Of a DNA stretch of 64,000 bases, positions 8,184 to 16,972 are shown in pieces. The notes under the pieces were generated by a model, which saw nothing but the letters and a program-made list of their open reading frames with translations, was not told the origin of the DNA and made no database searches. The stretch spans positions 1 through 64,000 of the forward strand of contig NZ_JAKIHN010000006.1 of assembly GCF_021608185.1 (NCBI RefSeq), in the 5' to 3' direction. The stretch is from Flavobacterium anseongense (GTDB lineage Bacteria > Bacteroidota > Bacteroidia > Flavobacteriales > Flavobacteriaceae). A program made the position numbers and the translations under genes. The first letter of the stretch is position 1. Each line of letters opens with the position of its first letter.

Positions 8184-8289
8184 TCAAGTTAAAAATGAAA
8201 TGAAGCAAAAGCAAACCGTTCAATATTTAAAGGGAAAGATGTTGTCGAGGTATTATAAGCTGTTAAATGTGTTTAAAATAAAAAGATAA
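8170..8289 (+). CDS. Possible small basic protein (39 aa)
   Basis: An ATG at 8170 opens a 39-codon frame to TAA at 8287-8289. It overlaps the last 14 bp of the preceding gene, the kind of overlap used elsewhere in the locus for coupled translation. The product is strongly basic and without a signal peptide or membrane segment (start MYYFSQVKNEMKQ, end LLNVFKIKR). No family is recognised. It may be a real small protein, the remnant of a lost gene, or chance. Confidence 0.3.
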   Translation: MYYFSQVKNEMKQKQTVQYLKGKMLSRYYKLLNVFKIKR

Positions 8290-8314
8290 ATCCGATTTAT
8301 AATTCAAATGTTTT

Positions 8315-8986
8315 ATGTTTAAATTTTTTAAAAAACTCAATGGACTCAAAAATCGTGTGATTCGTAAAATCAAATCTTATTCAGCGACCATGAATGTTGA
8401 TGAAGGAAAAGGTAAGTTTATCTTTTCCGATCCTGAATTAAAAGTCAAAATCATCAAAAGAGAAGGTGCCCGATTAATATTAAAAGGGAATGTGAACCTT
8501 ACTTCTCATCCTTGCACCAATGATAAAATCATTTTGATTAAATTGGGTAAAAACAGTATTTTAAGTATTGAAGGAGATCTTGAACTTGGTAATGGAGTAC
8601 GTATTAGTTTGAGTAAAGGTGCTGAATTAAGTCTTGGAGGAAAGTCAATAGAATCGACTTCAAAGATTACAGGGGATACTTTTATAATGGTAAATAAAAA
8701 GTTAGAAATTGGTAAAGATTTTCTTTGTGCATGGGGCGTTTTTATCACAGATTCTGATTGGCATCAAATAAACAATCAACCACACCAAAGTGATGTATAT
8801 ATTGGGGATCACGTTTGGATTGCCAATAATTCTTCGGTTTTAAAAGGAACTACCATTGAGGGAAATTGTGTTGTGGCCAGCAATTCAAAATTAATAAATA
8901 CTACTTATCCATCCAATTCATTGATTGCCGGGTCACCTGCTAAAGTGGTTAAGTCGGATATAACCTGGCGCAAAGACATTGTATAA
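8315..8986 (+). CDS. Left-handed beta-helix acyltransferase (WbbJ-like)
   Basis: 223 aa with hexapeptide-repeat character from about residue 60 onward (IEGDLELGNGVRISLSKGAELSLGG) and the typical ending VWIANNSSVLKG, SNSLIAGSPAKVVK. The TDSDWHQI segment matches the region that holds the catalytic histidine in WbbJ/maltose-acetyltransferase relatives. It likely transfers an acetyl group from acetyl-CoA to a sugar hydroxyl in the cytoplasm. The first 25 residues are basic and amphipathic. The acceptor is unknown. Confidence 0.82.
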   Translation: MFKFFKKLNGLKNRVIRKIKSYSATMNVDEGKGKFIFSDPELKVKIIKREGARLILKGNVNLTSHPCTNDKIILIKLGKNSILSIEGDLELGNGVRISLSKGAELSLGGKSIESTSKITGDTFIMVNKKLEIGKDFLCAWGVFITDSDWHQINNQPHQSDVYIGDHVWIANNSSVLKGTTIEGNCVVASNSKLINTTYPSNSLIAGSPAKVVKSDITWRKDIV

Positions 8987-9005
8987 TTATATCATTCATA
9001 CAGCT

Positions 9006-9038
9006 AGTAATATTACTGTGACTTAAGCAAACTAAGTC
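9006..9038. repeat. 12-bp palindrome plus adjacent inverted repeat between genes
   Basis: AGTAATATTACT (9006-9017) is a perfect 12-bp palindrome. Two bases later, GACTTA (9020-9025) and TAAGTC (9033-9038) form a perfect 6-bp inverted repeat with a 7-base loop. Both lie in the 62-bp gap before the deacetylase start at 9049. They could be a protein-binding site or an mRNA hairpin. There is no T-run, so it is not an intrinsic terminator. Confidence 0.4.
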
Positions 9039-9048
9039 AAATTCATTT

Positions 9049-9912
9049 ATGAAAAATTTATTCTATAAAATGCTTTCATTGTTAAACCCTATTTGGATTA
9101 TTTTTAATAATTCAGGGATGAGAGTTTTAGCATATCATGATGTTCCGGCTCCCGATTTGTTTGAAACACAGTTACAGCATTTAAAAAAGAAATACAACAT
9201 CATTACTTATAATCAATTGTATGACTTTTTTTTTAAAGGCATAAGTTTGCCCAAAAAGGCTTTGCTGATTACCTTTGACGATGGCGATATTTCTTTTTAT
9301 GAGAATGGTTTCCCCTTATTAAAAAAATACAATGTCCCTGCCATGTTGTTTGTTATTACTGAATTGATAGATTCTGAAAAACCCTTTTGGTGGAACGAGA
9401 TAGAATACTATTTAGGTAAAGAAAAAGGAAATGCAAAAGTCTGGGAATTAAAAGATGTTAGTGAGCAGGAACGTCTCTTTTTTTTGAATGAAATGAGAGC
9501 TAGTAAAGCAAAAGAAGTTTTTACCCAAAGACAATTAAAATTAGCAGCATTAAAAGAAATGCAGCAAAACGGAATAATAATTTCCAATCATTCCCATTCG
9601 CATCCGATGTTTAATCAATGTGACACAAATGAATTGACAAATGAAATGCTGCTTTCAGTCAAATTTTTAAAAGAAAATCAATTCGACACTTCTGCTTTTG
9701 CCTACCCGAATGGAAATTATTCAGATTTAGCTGAAGAAGTTTTAAACGAAAACGAGGTTAAAATAGCTTTTTTGTTTGACCATAAAGTTAATGATGAAAA
9801 AATAAACCCACTCAGAATTTCAAGACTTAGGGTTAATACCAATTCAGCATTGGATGAGTTTAAGTCTAAAGTATCAGGATTGCACTCTTTTATTTATCAT
9901 CTAAAAAAATAA
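9049..9912 (+). CDS. Polysaccharide deacetylase-family protein (CE4)
   Basis: 287 aa with the NodB fold. The first motif is LLITFDDGD (residues 72-80), with Asp77 the expected base and Asp78 the metal ligand. The second motif is ISNHSHSHP, supplying the two metal histidines, and FAYPNGNY is the usual third motif. The family removes N- or O-acetyl groups from glycans. The first 20 residues are hydrophobic (LLNPIWIIF) but a signal peptide is not clear, so the location is uncertain. It opens the 9-24 kb modular region and is 6 bp from the next GT4 gene. A second, different deacetylase lies at 21171. Confidence 0.85.
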   Translation: MKNLFYKMLSLLNPIWIIFNNSGMRVLAYHDVPAPDLFETQLQHLKKKYNIITYNQLYDFFFKGISLPKKALLITFDDGDISFYENGFPLLKKYNVPAMLFVITELIDSEKPFWWNEIEYYLGKEKGNAKVWELKDVSEQERLFFLNEMRASKAKEVFTQRQLKLAALKEMQQNGIIISNHSHSHPMFNQCDTNELTNEMLLSVKFLKENQFDTSAFAYPNGNYSDLAEEVLNENEVKIAFLFDHKVNDEKINPLRISRLRVNTNSALDEFKSKVSGLHSFIYHLKK

Positions 9913-9918
9913 CCTAAT

Positions 9919-11031
9919 ATGAAACTCTTAATCATTATTGATAGTTTAGGTTCAGGTGGAGCGGAGACTTCAACAGAGGTAATCTGTGATTTTTTAACCG
10001 AAAAAAAGGAAGCTTTTGAAATCGTATGTCTTGATAAAAAGAAAGTAGGCGTGCAGGACAGAGTGTTGGAAAAAGGCTATCCGGTTCATTTTATTAAAAA
10101 AGGAAACTTCCTTAAAGAAGTAATTCAGATTAGTAGGATAATAAAGCAGGGGAATTATGATGTGGTACATAGCATATTATTTCGATCTAACCTCAGAACC
10201 CGTTTGGCTAAGCTTTTAGTAAAATTCAAACACATTGAAAGCTTGGTTAATACCACTTATTCAGAAGAACGCTTTAATGATCCAAAAGTTGGCAAACTAT
10301 CTCTTAAACTTTATTTTTGGTTAGATAAATTGACCTCCCGCTTGTTTGTAGACCACTTTCACAGTATAACCGAAACAGTGAAAAATCATTATATTCAAAA
10401 ATTGGGGATCAATAAAAATAAGATCACCGTTGTTTTCAGAGGAAGAAAACCATTATTTGAGTCAAAAGATTTTAAAGAATACACACAAGAACGTCCTTTG
10501 AAATTACTAAATGTCGGACGGCATGAATTTCAAAAAGGACAAATTTATCTTTTGGAAGCTGTCAAAGTGGTAAAAGAAAGAGGGCACAAAGTGCAACTTA
10601 CTGTTTTAGGAAGAGACGGAGGAGAAACCCAACGGATGAAAGATTTTATAAAAAATTCCCATCTTGAAAATGAAGTGTTATTATTAGGATATACGTCAAA
10701 CGTTCCAAAATATTTATCAGAAGCGGATATTTTTGTTTTTCCATCATTATACGAGGGATTGGGAGGCGCATTAATTGAAGCACAATCTGCTGCTTTACCA
10801 ATTATATGTAATGACATTCCGGTTTTCAGAGAAGTAGTAAATACTGATAAAAACGCAAAATTGATCAATACCCATGATACCGGCAAAGTAGTTGAAGCTA
10901 TCGAGTTTTTTATTTTTAAACCGGAAAATATAGAAAAGTTCGGAAAGAATAGTCTTCAGAACTACAATGAAAAATATCGTCTTGATGATAACAATGAAAA
11001 AATGTATCAATTATATCAATCTCTATGTTAA
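9919..11031 (+). CDS. Glycosyltransferase family 4 (GT-B)
   Basis: 370 aa. The N-terminal donor/acceptor loop IDSLGSGGAET (residues 7-17) and the C-terminal segment LLNVGRHEFQKGQ then FPSLYEGLGGALIEAQ give the E-x7-E signature of retaining GT4 enzymes. It acts in the cytoplasm on lipid-linked saccharide. Sugar specificity cannot be read from the sequence. It overlaps the following GNAT gene by 7 bp; the same GT4-GNAT pairing recurs at 17925-19972. Confidence 0.88.
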   Translation: MKLLIIIDSLGSGGAETSTEVICDFLTEKKEAFEIVCLDKKKVGVQDRVLEKGYPVHFIKKGNFLKEVIQISRIIKQGNYDVVHSILFRSNLRTRLAKLLVKFKHIESLVNTTYSEERFNDPKVGKLSLKLYFWLDKLTSRLFVDHFHSITETVKNHYIQKLGINKNKITVVFRGRKPLFESKDFKEYTQERPLKLLNVGRHEFQKGQIYLLEAVKVVKERGHKVQLTVLGRDGGETQRMKDFIKNSHLENEVLLLGYTSNVPKYLSEADIFVFPSLYEGLGGALIEAQSAALPIICNDIPVFREVVNTDKNAKLINTHDTGKVVEAIEFFIFKPENIEKFGKNSLQNYNEKYRLDDNNEKMYQLYQSLC

Positions 11032-11894
11032 CTTATAAACCGATAAATTTTCAAGAGCATATAGATGATATTCTTGAATTGATAACCGAGCATTTGGATA
11101 CCAAATTCAGTCAATCGTTTTTCAGATGGAAACATATGGATAACCCTTTTGGAGTTTCGTTTGCCATGGGTGCCTGGGATTCAAAAAAATTGGTTGGTTT
11201 GCGTTTATTTATGAGATGGGAATTTATTGGTCCGAATGATAAAATTGTAAAAGCCATCAGGCCTGTTGATACAGTAACCCACAAAGATTACAGAGGGAAA
11301 GGTATTTTTAAAACGCTTACTTTACAAGGTCTGGAGTCAGAACATAATAACTACGATATCATCTTTAATACCCCAAACCAAAACAGTTTGCCGGGTTATC
11401 TAAAAATGGGTTGGCAAAAAAATGACCTTCCCGATACTTTTTTGTACGGAGTAATAAATCCGTTTGTTAAAAATAATCATAAGGTTGTTTTTACTTTCAA
11501 TATAGATAACTTACCAAAATCTGATGCCCGGGTCTGGCAAACATTTAAAAATGAATCCTTTTTAAAATGGCGTTATCAGGATGAATCGTTTCGTTTTGCT
11601 ACTTTACCAGAAGCCGGACTTGTAGTTTATAAAGTAATAAAAGTCAAAGGATTCAAAATGATAATAATTTATGAAATCATCGGGCAGAACAATGTTGTTT
11701 CGGGTATAATAGCTTCCATATCATTAAAGGAAAAGACATTCTTATGCTATGGCTATTTTGGAACAGCTACCGCTGAATTACCTTTTTTAATTCGTTTCAA
11801 AAGGAATAATCCGGTAGTAGTTTGGCGCGATGATAAATTTGATATACACGAAAACATGACTTTTTCATTAGGTGATCTAGAAGGCAAACTCTGA
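11025..11894 (+). CDS. GNAT-family N-acyltransferase, copy 1
   Basis: 289 aa. The acyl-CoA motif A is DYRGKGIF (residues 88-95), preceded by RPVDTVTH. FFRWKHMDNPFG near residue 32 and FLKWRYQDES later are paired aromatic-WR/WK motifs typical of double-domain GNAT proteins in polysaccharide loci. The end (MTFSLGDLE) matches its paralogue at 19037. It probably N-acylates an amino sugar. It is coupled by a 7-bp overlap to a GT4 gene, which suggests that the two work on the same residue. Confidence 0.78.
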   Translation: MLTYKPINFQEHIDDILELITEHLDTKFSQSFFRWKHMDNPFGVSFAMGAWDSKKLVGLRLFMRWEFIGPNDKIVKAIRPVDTVTHKDYRGKGIFKTLTLQGLESEHNNYDIIFNTPNQNSLPGYLKMGWQKNDLPDTFLYGVINPFVKNNHKVVFTFNIDNLPKSDARVWQTFKNESFLKWRYQDESFRFATLPEAGLVVYKVIKVKGFKMIIIYEIIGQNNVVSGIIASISLKEKTFLCYGYFGTATAELPFLIRFKRNNPVVVWRDDKFDIHENMTFSLGDLEGKL

Positions 11895-11904
11895 TACGAA
11901 GCTT

Positions 11905-12987
11905 ATGACCATTTTTCAATTCATACAAAAACCACAATTACGGGGAGCAGAAATGTTCGCCTGTCAATTGTCTGATCATCTGGAAAAATTGGGACACAAA
12001 GTCATATTGATTGCCTTATTTCCGGGTAATGAAACGCTTCCTTTTAAAGGTGAAATAGTGCTGCTAAACAGACCTATATCTAAACGTTGGACGGATTATG
12101 ATGGATGGAAAGAAATAGCTGAATTAATCAAACAACATCAACCGGATATTATACAGTGTAATGCCGGAGATACATTAAAATATGCAGTTTTATCTAAATT
12201 ACTATTTAAATGGAATCAGCCAATTATTGCCCGAAATGCCAGCATGGTAAGTCTGTATATTAAAAATCCAATAATAAAATGGATTAATAAACAACTTTAT
12301 AAAAGAGTAACTAGCATTATTTCAGTTTCTGAACATTCTAAAAAAGACCTCAATACTCTTTTTCCGGAAACTACATCTAAATCAATAGTTATTCCTGTCG
12401 GTATTGAAAATATTGCTTTTCAGGAAGTAGCATGGAAAGGCGGAGAAAATGCCCGTTTTCATATTATACATGTTGGCGGTTTTACTTTTGAGAAAAACCA
12501 TGAAGGACTGTTGCGAATTTTTAAGCAGTTTTTGGAAAAGCAACCAGAGTCACATCTACATTTGCTAGGTGATGGTCCAAAACGTATAGAAATAGAATTG
12601 CTTTCCAAGACTTTAGGTATTGCTGAAAAAGTAAGCTTTTATGGTTTTGTGTCTAATCCAACGGATTATATTCATAAAGCTAATGCCTTGGTTTTACCAA
12701 GTATCATTGAAGGTTTGCCAGGTGTTTTATTAGAAGCAATGTATGTCAAAACAATTACCATAGCTTATGATGTTGGTGGAATTTCAGAAATTATTTCAAA
12801 CAATACTACCGGTTTTTTAGTTCCCAAAAATGATGAGGAAGCTTTTGTAGCTAGTATGTTAAAAGCTGTAGAAAGCGATAATAAAAATCTGATAACCAAT
12901 GCAAATCAGCAAGTTTTGCAAAAGTTTAGTAATGACTACCTTGCCAAAGCATTTGAAAAAGTATATTTTAGCCAAAAATCAACCTAA
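11905..12987 (+). CDS. Glycosyltransferase family 4
   Basis: 360 aa GT-B enzyme. The acceptor loop is QLRGAEMFACQL (about residues 10-21), the C-terminal domain begins with IIHVGGFTFEKNHEG, and the nucleotide-sugar site is LPSIIEGLPGVLLEAM with the E-x7-E pair. It lies between the GNAT gene and the first MBOAT gene with gaps of 9-10 bp, so it is in the same operon. Donor and acceptor are unknown. Confidence 0.88.
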   Translation: MTIFQFIQKPQLRGAEMFACQLSDHLEKLGHKVILIALFPGNETLPFKGEIVLLNRPISKRWTDYDGWKEIAELIKQHQPDIIQCNAGDTLKYAVLSKLLFKWNQPIIARNASMVSLYIKNPIIKWINKQLYKRVTSIISVSEHSKKDLNTLFPETTSKSIVIPVGIENIAFQEVAWKGGENARFHIIHVGGFTFEKNHEGLLRIFKQFLEKQPESHLHLLGDGPKRIEIELLSKTLGIAEKVSFYGFVSNPTDYIHKANALVLPSIIEGLPGVLLEAMYVKTITIAYDVGGISEIISNNTTGFLVPKNDEEAFVASMLKAVESDNKNLITNANQQVLQKFSNDYLAKAFEKVYFSQKST

Positions 12988-12996
12988 TCCATTTGT

Positions 12997-13563
12997 ATGC
13001 TTTTTAACTCTATCAATTTTTTTATTTTCCTGCCAATTGTATTCCTATTATATTGGTTTGTTACGAATAAAAAATTAGTCTTTCAAAATGGATTGTTATT
13101 AGTCTCGAGCTTCTTTTTTTATGCATGTTGGGATTGGCGATTCCTCTTTTTGCTTATGTTTTCAATCCTTTTGGATTACATAACAGGAATTAAAATGGGT
13201 GAAGCTAAAAACAAACCAGAAAAAAAGTTTTGGTTTTGGCTGAGTATAATAGTCAATGTAGGGTTTTTAGGTGTTTTCAAATATTATAATTTTTTTGCCG
13301 AATCTCTTGCCGAATCATTGTCTGCAATTGGTCTTCAAACTAATTTCTGGACATTAAAAGTAATCTTACCGGTCGGGATTTCTTTTTATACCTTCCACGG
13401 ATTATCTTATGTAATCGATATTTATTATGACAAGATTAAACCCGAAAAGAATTTTATTGATTATGCTGTTTTTGTTAGTTTTTTTCCACTATTAGTGGCA
13501 GGACCAATCGAAAGAGCAACACACTTGCTTCCTCAAATAAAGAAGGAACGTAAGTTTGATTAT
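12997..13563 (+). repeat. Direct repeat block 1, copy A (MBOAT 5' part)
   Basis: About 565 bp nearly identical to 15516-16082, with about 13 differences counted by eye. The identity starts at the start codon: the bases before each ATG are unrelated. It ends abruptly after codon 189. Offset between copies is 2519 bp. Confidence 0.92.
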
Positions 13564-14442
13564 GATCAAGCCGTGAATGGACTTCGACAAATCTTATGGG
13601 GATTATTTAAGAAAGTAGTAATTGCTGATAATTGTGCTCATTTTGCTAACATATTTTTTGAAAATCCTGCTCAATATTCAGGAAGTTCTTTGGTGCTGGG
13701 TGCGCTATTTTTTACATTTCAGATTTATGGTGATTTTTCAGGTTACTCAGACATTGCGTTAGGAACTGCAAGATTATTTGGAATAGACTTATTACGAAAT
13801 TTCGCCTTCCCTTATTTCTCCAGAGATATAGCTGAATTTTGGCGACGTTGGCATATCTCTTTATCTTCGTGGTTTAAGGATTATTTATACATACCATTAG
13901 GTGGGAGTAAAGGTGGTACTTGGATGAGAGTAAGAAATACATTCATCATCTTTTTGGTCAGTGGCTTTTGGCATGGCGCCAATTGGACTTTTATTGTTTG
14001 GGGTTTACTTAACGCTCTCTACATTATGCCTTCTATTATTTTTAATACCCACAGAAATAATATGGAGATAGTTGCGAAAGGACGTGTTTTCCCATCTGTG
14101 AAAGAATTCTTATCAATATTATTTACTTTTGGATTAACGGTTTTTGCCTGGATATTTTTTAGGGCGGAAAGCATTTCCGCCGCTTTAGACTACATCAAAC
14201 GTATTTTTTCAAAAACATTATTTACTTTACCCAATATAAAAGTATTGGCTGATTTTGAAATCATAGTTTGTTTATTAATCTTTTTTATTTCAATAGAATG
14301 GTTAGGTAGAGAAAACAGATATGCTATCGAAAAAATATTTTCAAAGTCAAAATGGATTAGATATAGTTTTTATTATATTATCATTTTGGCAATAATTATA
14401 TTAACTGGTAAAAGTCAGGAATTTATCTATTTTCAATTTTAG
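12997..14442 (+). CDS. MBOAT O-acyltransferase, copy 1 (AlgI-like)
   Basis: 481 aa, about ten membrane helices, starting with LFNSINFFIFLPIVFLLYW as in AlgI and related proteins. Family landmarks are FFPLLVAGPIERA, YGDFSGYSDIALG and the catalytic histidine His326 in SGFWHGANWTF. MBOAT proteins carry acyl groups across the inner membrane for O-acylation of secreted glycans, handing them to a periplasmic SGNH partner, here encoded 3 bp downstream. It is a paralogue of the gene at 15516, with long blocks of almost identical DNA. Confidence 0.93.
   Translation: MLFNSINFFIFLPIVFLLYWFVTNKKLVFQNGLLLVSSFFFYACWDWRFLFLLMFSILLDYITGIKMGEAKNKPEKKFWFWLSIIVNVGFLGVFKYYNFFAESLAESLSAIGLQTNFWTLKVILPVGISFYTFHGLSYVIDIYYDKIKPEKNFIDYAVFVSFFPLLVAGPIERATHLLPQIKKERKFDYDQAVNGLRQILWGLFKKVVIADNCAHFANIFFENPAQYSGSSLVLGALFFTFQIYGDFSGYSDIALGTARLFGIDLLRNFAFPYFSRDIAEFWRRWHISLSSWFKDYLYIPLGGSKGGTWMRVRNTFIIFLVSGFWHGANWTFIVWGLLNALYIMPSIIFNTHRNNMEIVAKGRVFPSVKEFLSILFTFGLTVFAWIFFRAESISAALDYIKRIFSKTLFTLPNIKVLADFEIIVCLLIFFISIEWLGRENRYAIEKIFSKSKWIRYSFYYIIILAIIILTGKSQEFIYFQF
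13707..13871 (+). repeat. Direct repeat block 2, copy A (MBOAT middle)
   Basis: About 165 bp matching 16226-16390 with about three differences, at the same 2519-bp offset. The 143 bp between blocks 1 and 2 are clearly more diverged, at many third codon positions. Confidence 0.88.
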
Positions 14443-14445
14443 ATT

Positions 14446-15399
14446 ATGAAAAAGTTTTTAATTAAGTTATTTATTTTCCTTTCACCATTTATTCTGGTTT
14501 CAATATTTTTTGAGATTTATTTGAGAACGGTCAATACCCATTATAAAGAAAAAATAAATGGTCTTTATAAGAACAAAGATAAAGTTGAAGTATTGATTTT
14601 GGGGAATTCTCATGCCAATTATGGTATTAATCCAGCATATATAAGTATGGAATCCTATAATATGGCGATGGTAAATCAACCATTGTTACATGATTATTTA
14701 ATTTTAGAGAAAGTTATAAATAGTTTACCAAATTTAAAAAAAGCCATTATCAGTATAGATTACCATACACTTTATTTCTCAGATGATGGAATAAGAAATA
14801 ATTGGGTTTATTACGATTATGGTATAGATACAAATATTGAATATGCAACTAAATTATCCAGATTCTGGTTAGGATATACACCTAAAGTTGCTTTTTCAAT
14901 GCTAAAATATGATATCAAAAGAAGTATCTATAATTTAAAAAATGAAAAGCCTACTTTAAATTTTAAAGCTGAAAATGGGGTTTCTTTTACAGATACTATT
15001 CATAATGGTTGGCTCGGTTACACAGGTACAAATCCCAAAAAATTTAACGATAATGTTGTAAAAAGTAGAGCGGATGTTTTTAATCAAAATATAACCCGAA
15101 AAGACGAGAGAGTTAAAAATTTAAAGGTTTTCAAATCTATGTTGGAATTGTTAAAGAAAAAAAATATAAAAACTTATGTCATAACTATGCCATGTCATCC
15201 TAAATTTCGAGCAATGATAGATGAGAATGTTAGACAAAAGGATATTTTCGAAATTGAAAAAATTATAAAAGATTACAATGCTGTTTATATTGATTTTTTT
15301 GACAATATCAATCAGCAAAAACTCTATTATGATTGTGATCATTTAAATAAACAAGGAGCTGTGATTTTTTCAAATTTGTTAAATATCTCTATTCAATAA
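14446..15399 (+). CDS. SGNH-type periplasmic acyl-esterase/transferase, partner of MBOAT copy 1
   Basis: 317 aa. An N-terminal membrane anchor (residues 5-25, LIKLFIFLSPFILVSIFF) is followed by a periplasmic domain. VLILGNSHANYGINP carries the block I serine (Ser55), and YDCDHLNKQG near the end carries the Asp-x-x-His of block V, an arrangement like AlgJ/AlgX and DltD. It probably places an acyl group received through the MBOAT protein onto the glycan. It is 3 bp from the MBOAT gene, so they are almost certainly co-translated. Confidence 0.78.
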   Translation: MKKFLIKLFIFLSPFILVSIFFEIYLRTVNTHYKEKINGLYKNKDKVEVLILGNSHANYGINPAYISMESYNMAMVNQPLLHDYLILEKVINSLPNLKKAIISIDYHTLYFSDDGIRNNWVYYDYGIDTNIEYATKLSRFWLGYTPKVAFSMLKYDIKRSIYNLKNEKPTLNFKAENGVSFTDTIHNGWLGYTGTNPKKFNDNVVKSRADVFNQNITRKDERVKNLKVFKSMLELLKKKNIKTYVITMPCHPKFRAMIDENVRQKDIFEIEKIIKDYNAVYIDFFDNINQQKLYYDCDHLNKQGAVIFSNLLNISIQ

Positions 15400-15515
15400 A
15401 TAAAGAAAGCTTAAAACAAAAACTATTTAAGTTAGGATTATTCTAAGATATAATATTAGTACTTAATATCTCTAATTTAGATTCACAAAAATTTAAAATT
15501 AAACCTTTATAAAAA

Positions 15516-16082
15516 ATGCTTTTTAATTCTATCAATTTTTTTATTTTCCTACCAATTGTATTTCTCTTATATTGGTTTGTTACGAATAAAAAATTAGTCT
15601 TTCAAAATGGATTGTTATTAGTCTCGAGCTTCTTTTTTTATGCATGTTGGGATTGGCGATTTCTCTTTTTACTTATGTTTTCAATCCTTTTGGATTACAT
15701 AACAGGAATTAAAATGGGAGATGCTAAAAGCAAACCAGAAAAAAAGTTTTGGTTTTGGCTGAGTATAATAGTCAATGTAGGGTTTTTAGGTGTTTTCAAA
15801 TATTATAATTTTTTTGCCGAATCTCTTGCCGAATCATTGTCTGCAATTGGTCTTCAAACTAATTTCTGGACATTAAAAGTAATCTTACCGGTCGGGATTT
15901 CTTTTTATACCTTCCACGGATTATCTTATGTAATCGATATTTATTATGATAGGATTAAACCCGAAAAGAATTTTATTGATTATGCTGTTTTTGTTAGTTT
16001 TTTTCCACTATTAGTGGCAGGACCAATCGAAAGAGCAACACACTTGCTTCCTCAAATAAAGAAAGAACGTAAGTTTGATTAT
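15516..16082 (+). repeat. Direct repeat block 1, copy B
   Basis: Second copy of the 12997-13563 block. The two copies are direct repeats 2519 bp apart and so could recombine, removing one MBOAT-SGNH pair. Confidence 0.92.
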
Positions 16083-16967
16083 AACCAAGCCGTAGTAGGC
16101 CTTCGTCAGATTTTATGGGGATTGTTTAAAAAAGTGGTAATAGCCGATAGTTGTGCCCATTTTGCCAATATGTTTTTTGATGATCCAACGCAGTATTCCG
16201 GAAGCGCATTAGTATTAGGAGCATTATTTTTTACATTTCAGATTTATGGTGATTTTTCAGGTTACTCAGACATTGCGTTAGGAACTGCAAAATTATTTGG
16301 AATAGACTTATTACGAAATTTCGCCTTCCCTTATTTCTCCAGAGATATAGCTGAATTTTGGCGACGTTGGCATATCTCTTTATCTTCATGGTTTAAAGAT
16401 TATTTATACATTCCTTTGGGTGGAAGTAAAGGAGGCCTTTGGATGAAAGTAAGGAACACGTTTATTATTTTCCTTGTAAGTGGTTTTTGGCATGGAGCCA
16501 ATTGGACATTTATTGTATGGGGATTGCTAAATGCAATTTATATAATGCCTTCAATAATATTTAATACCAATAGGAATAACATAGAAATTGTTGCCAAGGG
16601 AAAACTATTCCCAACTTTTAGTGAACTTTTTTCTATTGTAATTACTTTTGGATTAACAGTGATTGCCTGGATATTTTTCAGAGCTAAATCTGTTTCAGAT
16701 GCCTTGCTATATTTAAAGGGAATATTTTCTACTTCACTATTTAAAGTGCCTGTTTTTATAGGAAGAACTGATGCAATTGTAACGATAATATTGGTTTTGT
16801 TCTTCTTGGTTATGGAATGGAGATGGAGAGAACAACAATTTGCATTAGAAACTATAGGAATCAATTGGAAAAGACCTTTAAGATGGGCGTTTTATTCAGG
16901 TTTAATTTGTTTAATCCTGATGTATATGCATACTGAAGAAACGCCATTTATTTATTTTCAATTTTAA
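15516..16967 (+). CDS. MBOAT O-acyltransferase, copy 2 (AlgI-like)
   Basis: 483 aa. Same build as the gene at 12997: identical helix 1, FFPLLVAGPIERA, YGDFSGYSDIALG, and His326 in SGFWHGANWTF. The first 189 codons are almost the same as copy 1, and the last 110 residues differ strongly (ending HTEETPFIYFQF against KSQEFIYFQF). It is followed 5 bp later by its own SGNH partner. The 116-bp gap before it is AT-rich, with no clear promoter or terminator, only a weak inverted repeat around ATATTAGTACTTAATAT. The divergent C-terminus may fit the different SGNH partner. Confidence 0.93.
   Translation: MLFNSINFFIFLPIVFLLYWFVTNKKLVFQNGLLLVSSFFFYACWDWRFLFLLMFSILLDYITGIKMGDAKSKPEKKFWFWLSIIVNVGFLGVFKYYNFFAESLAESLSAIGLQTNFWTLKVILPVGISFYTFHGLSYVIDIYYDRIKPEKNFIDYAVFVSFFPLLVAGPIERATHLLPQIKKERKFDYNQAVVGLRQILWGLFKKVVIADSCAHFANMFFDDPTQYSGSALVLGALFFTFQIYGDFSGYSDIALGTAKLFGIDLLRNFAFPYFSRDIAEFWRRWHISLSSWFKDYLYIPLGGSKGGLWMKVRNTFIIFLVSGFWHGANWTFIVWGLLNAIYIMPSIIFNTNRNNIEIVAKGKLFPTFSELFSIVITFGLTVIAWIFFRAKSVSDALLYLKGIFSTSLFKVPVFIGRTDAIVTIILVLFFLVMEWRWREQQFALETIGINWKRPLRWAFYSGLICLILMYMHTEETPFIYFQF
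16226..16390 (+). repeat. Direct repeat block 2, copy B
   Basis: Second copy of the 13707-13871 block, encoding the YGDFSGYSDIALG to HISLSSW part of the protein. Confidence 0.88.
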
Positions 16968-16972
16968 ATGCT

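Noticed and set aside
9226..9234. T9 tracts in both deacetylase genes (also 21471-21479), and similar T runs elsewhere, as phase-variation switches
   Set aside because: T8-T9 runs are common across this AT-rich window in Phe/Leu-rich proteins. All genes are in frame, and nothing favours these two.
10545..10886. 113-codon minus-strand frame
   Set aside because: It is antisense to the donor-binding half of a clear GT4 gene and has no start context or motif.
12997..16967. MBOAT repeats as part of a transposon or insertion sequence
   Set aside because: The identity begins exactly at the start codon. No transposase, terminal inverted repeat or target duplication is visible around the copies.
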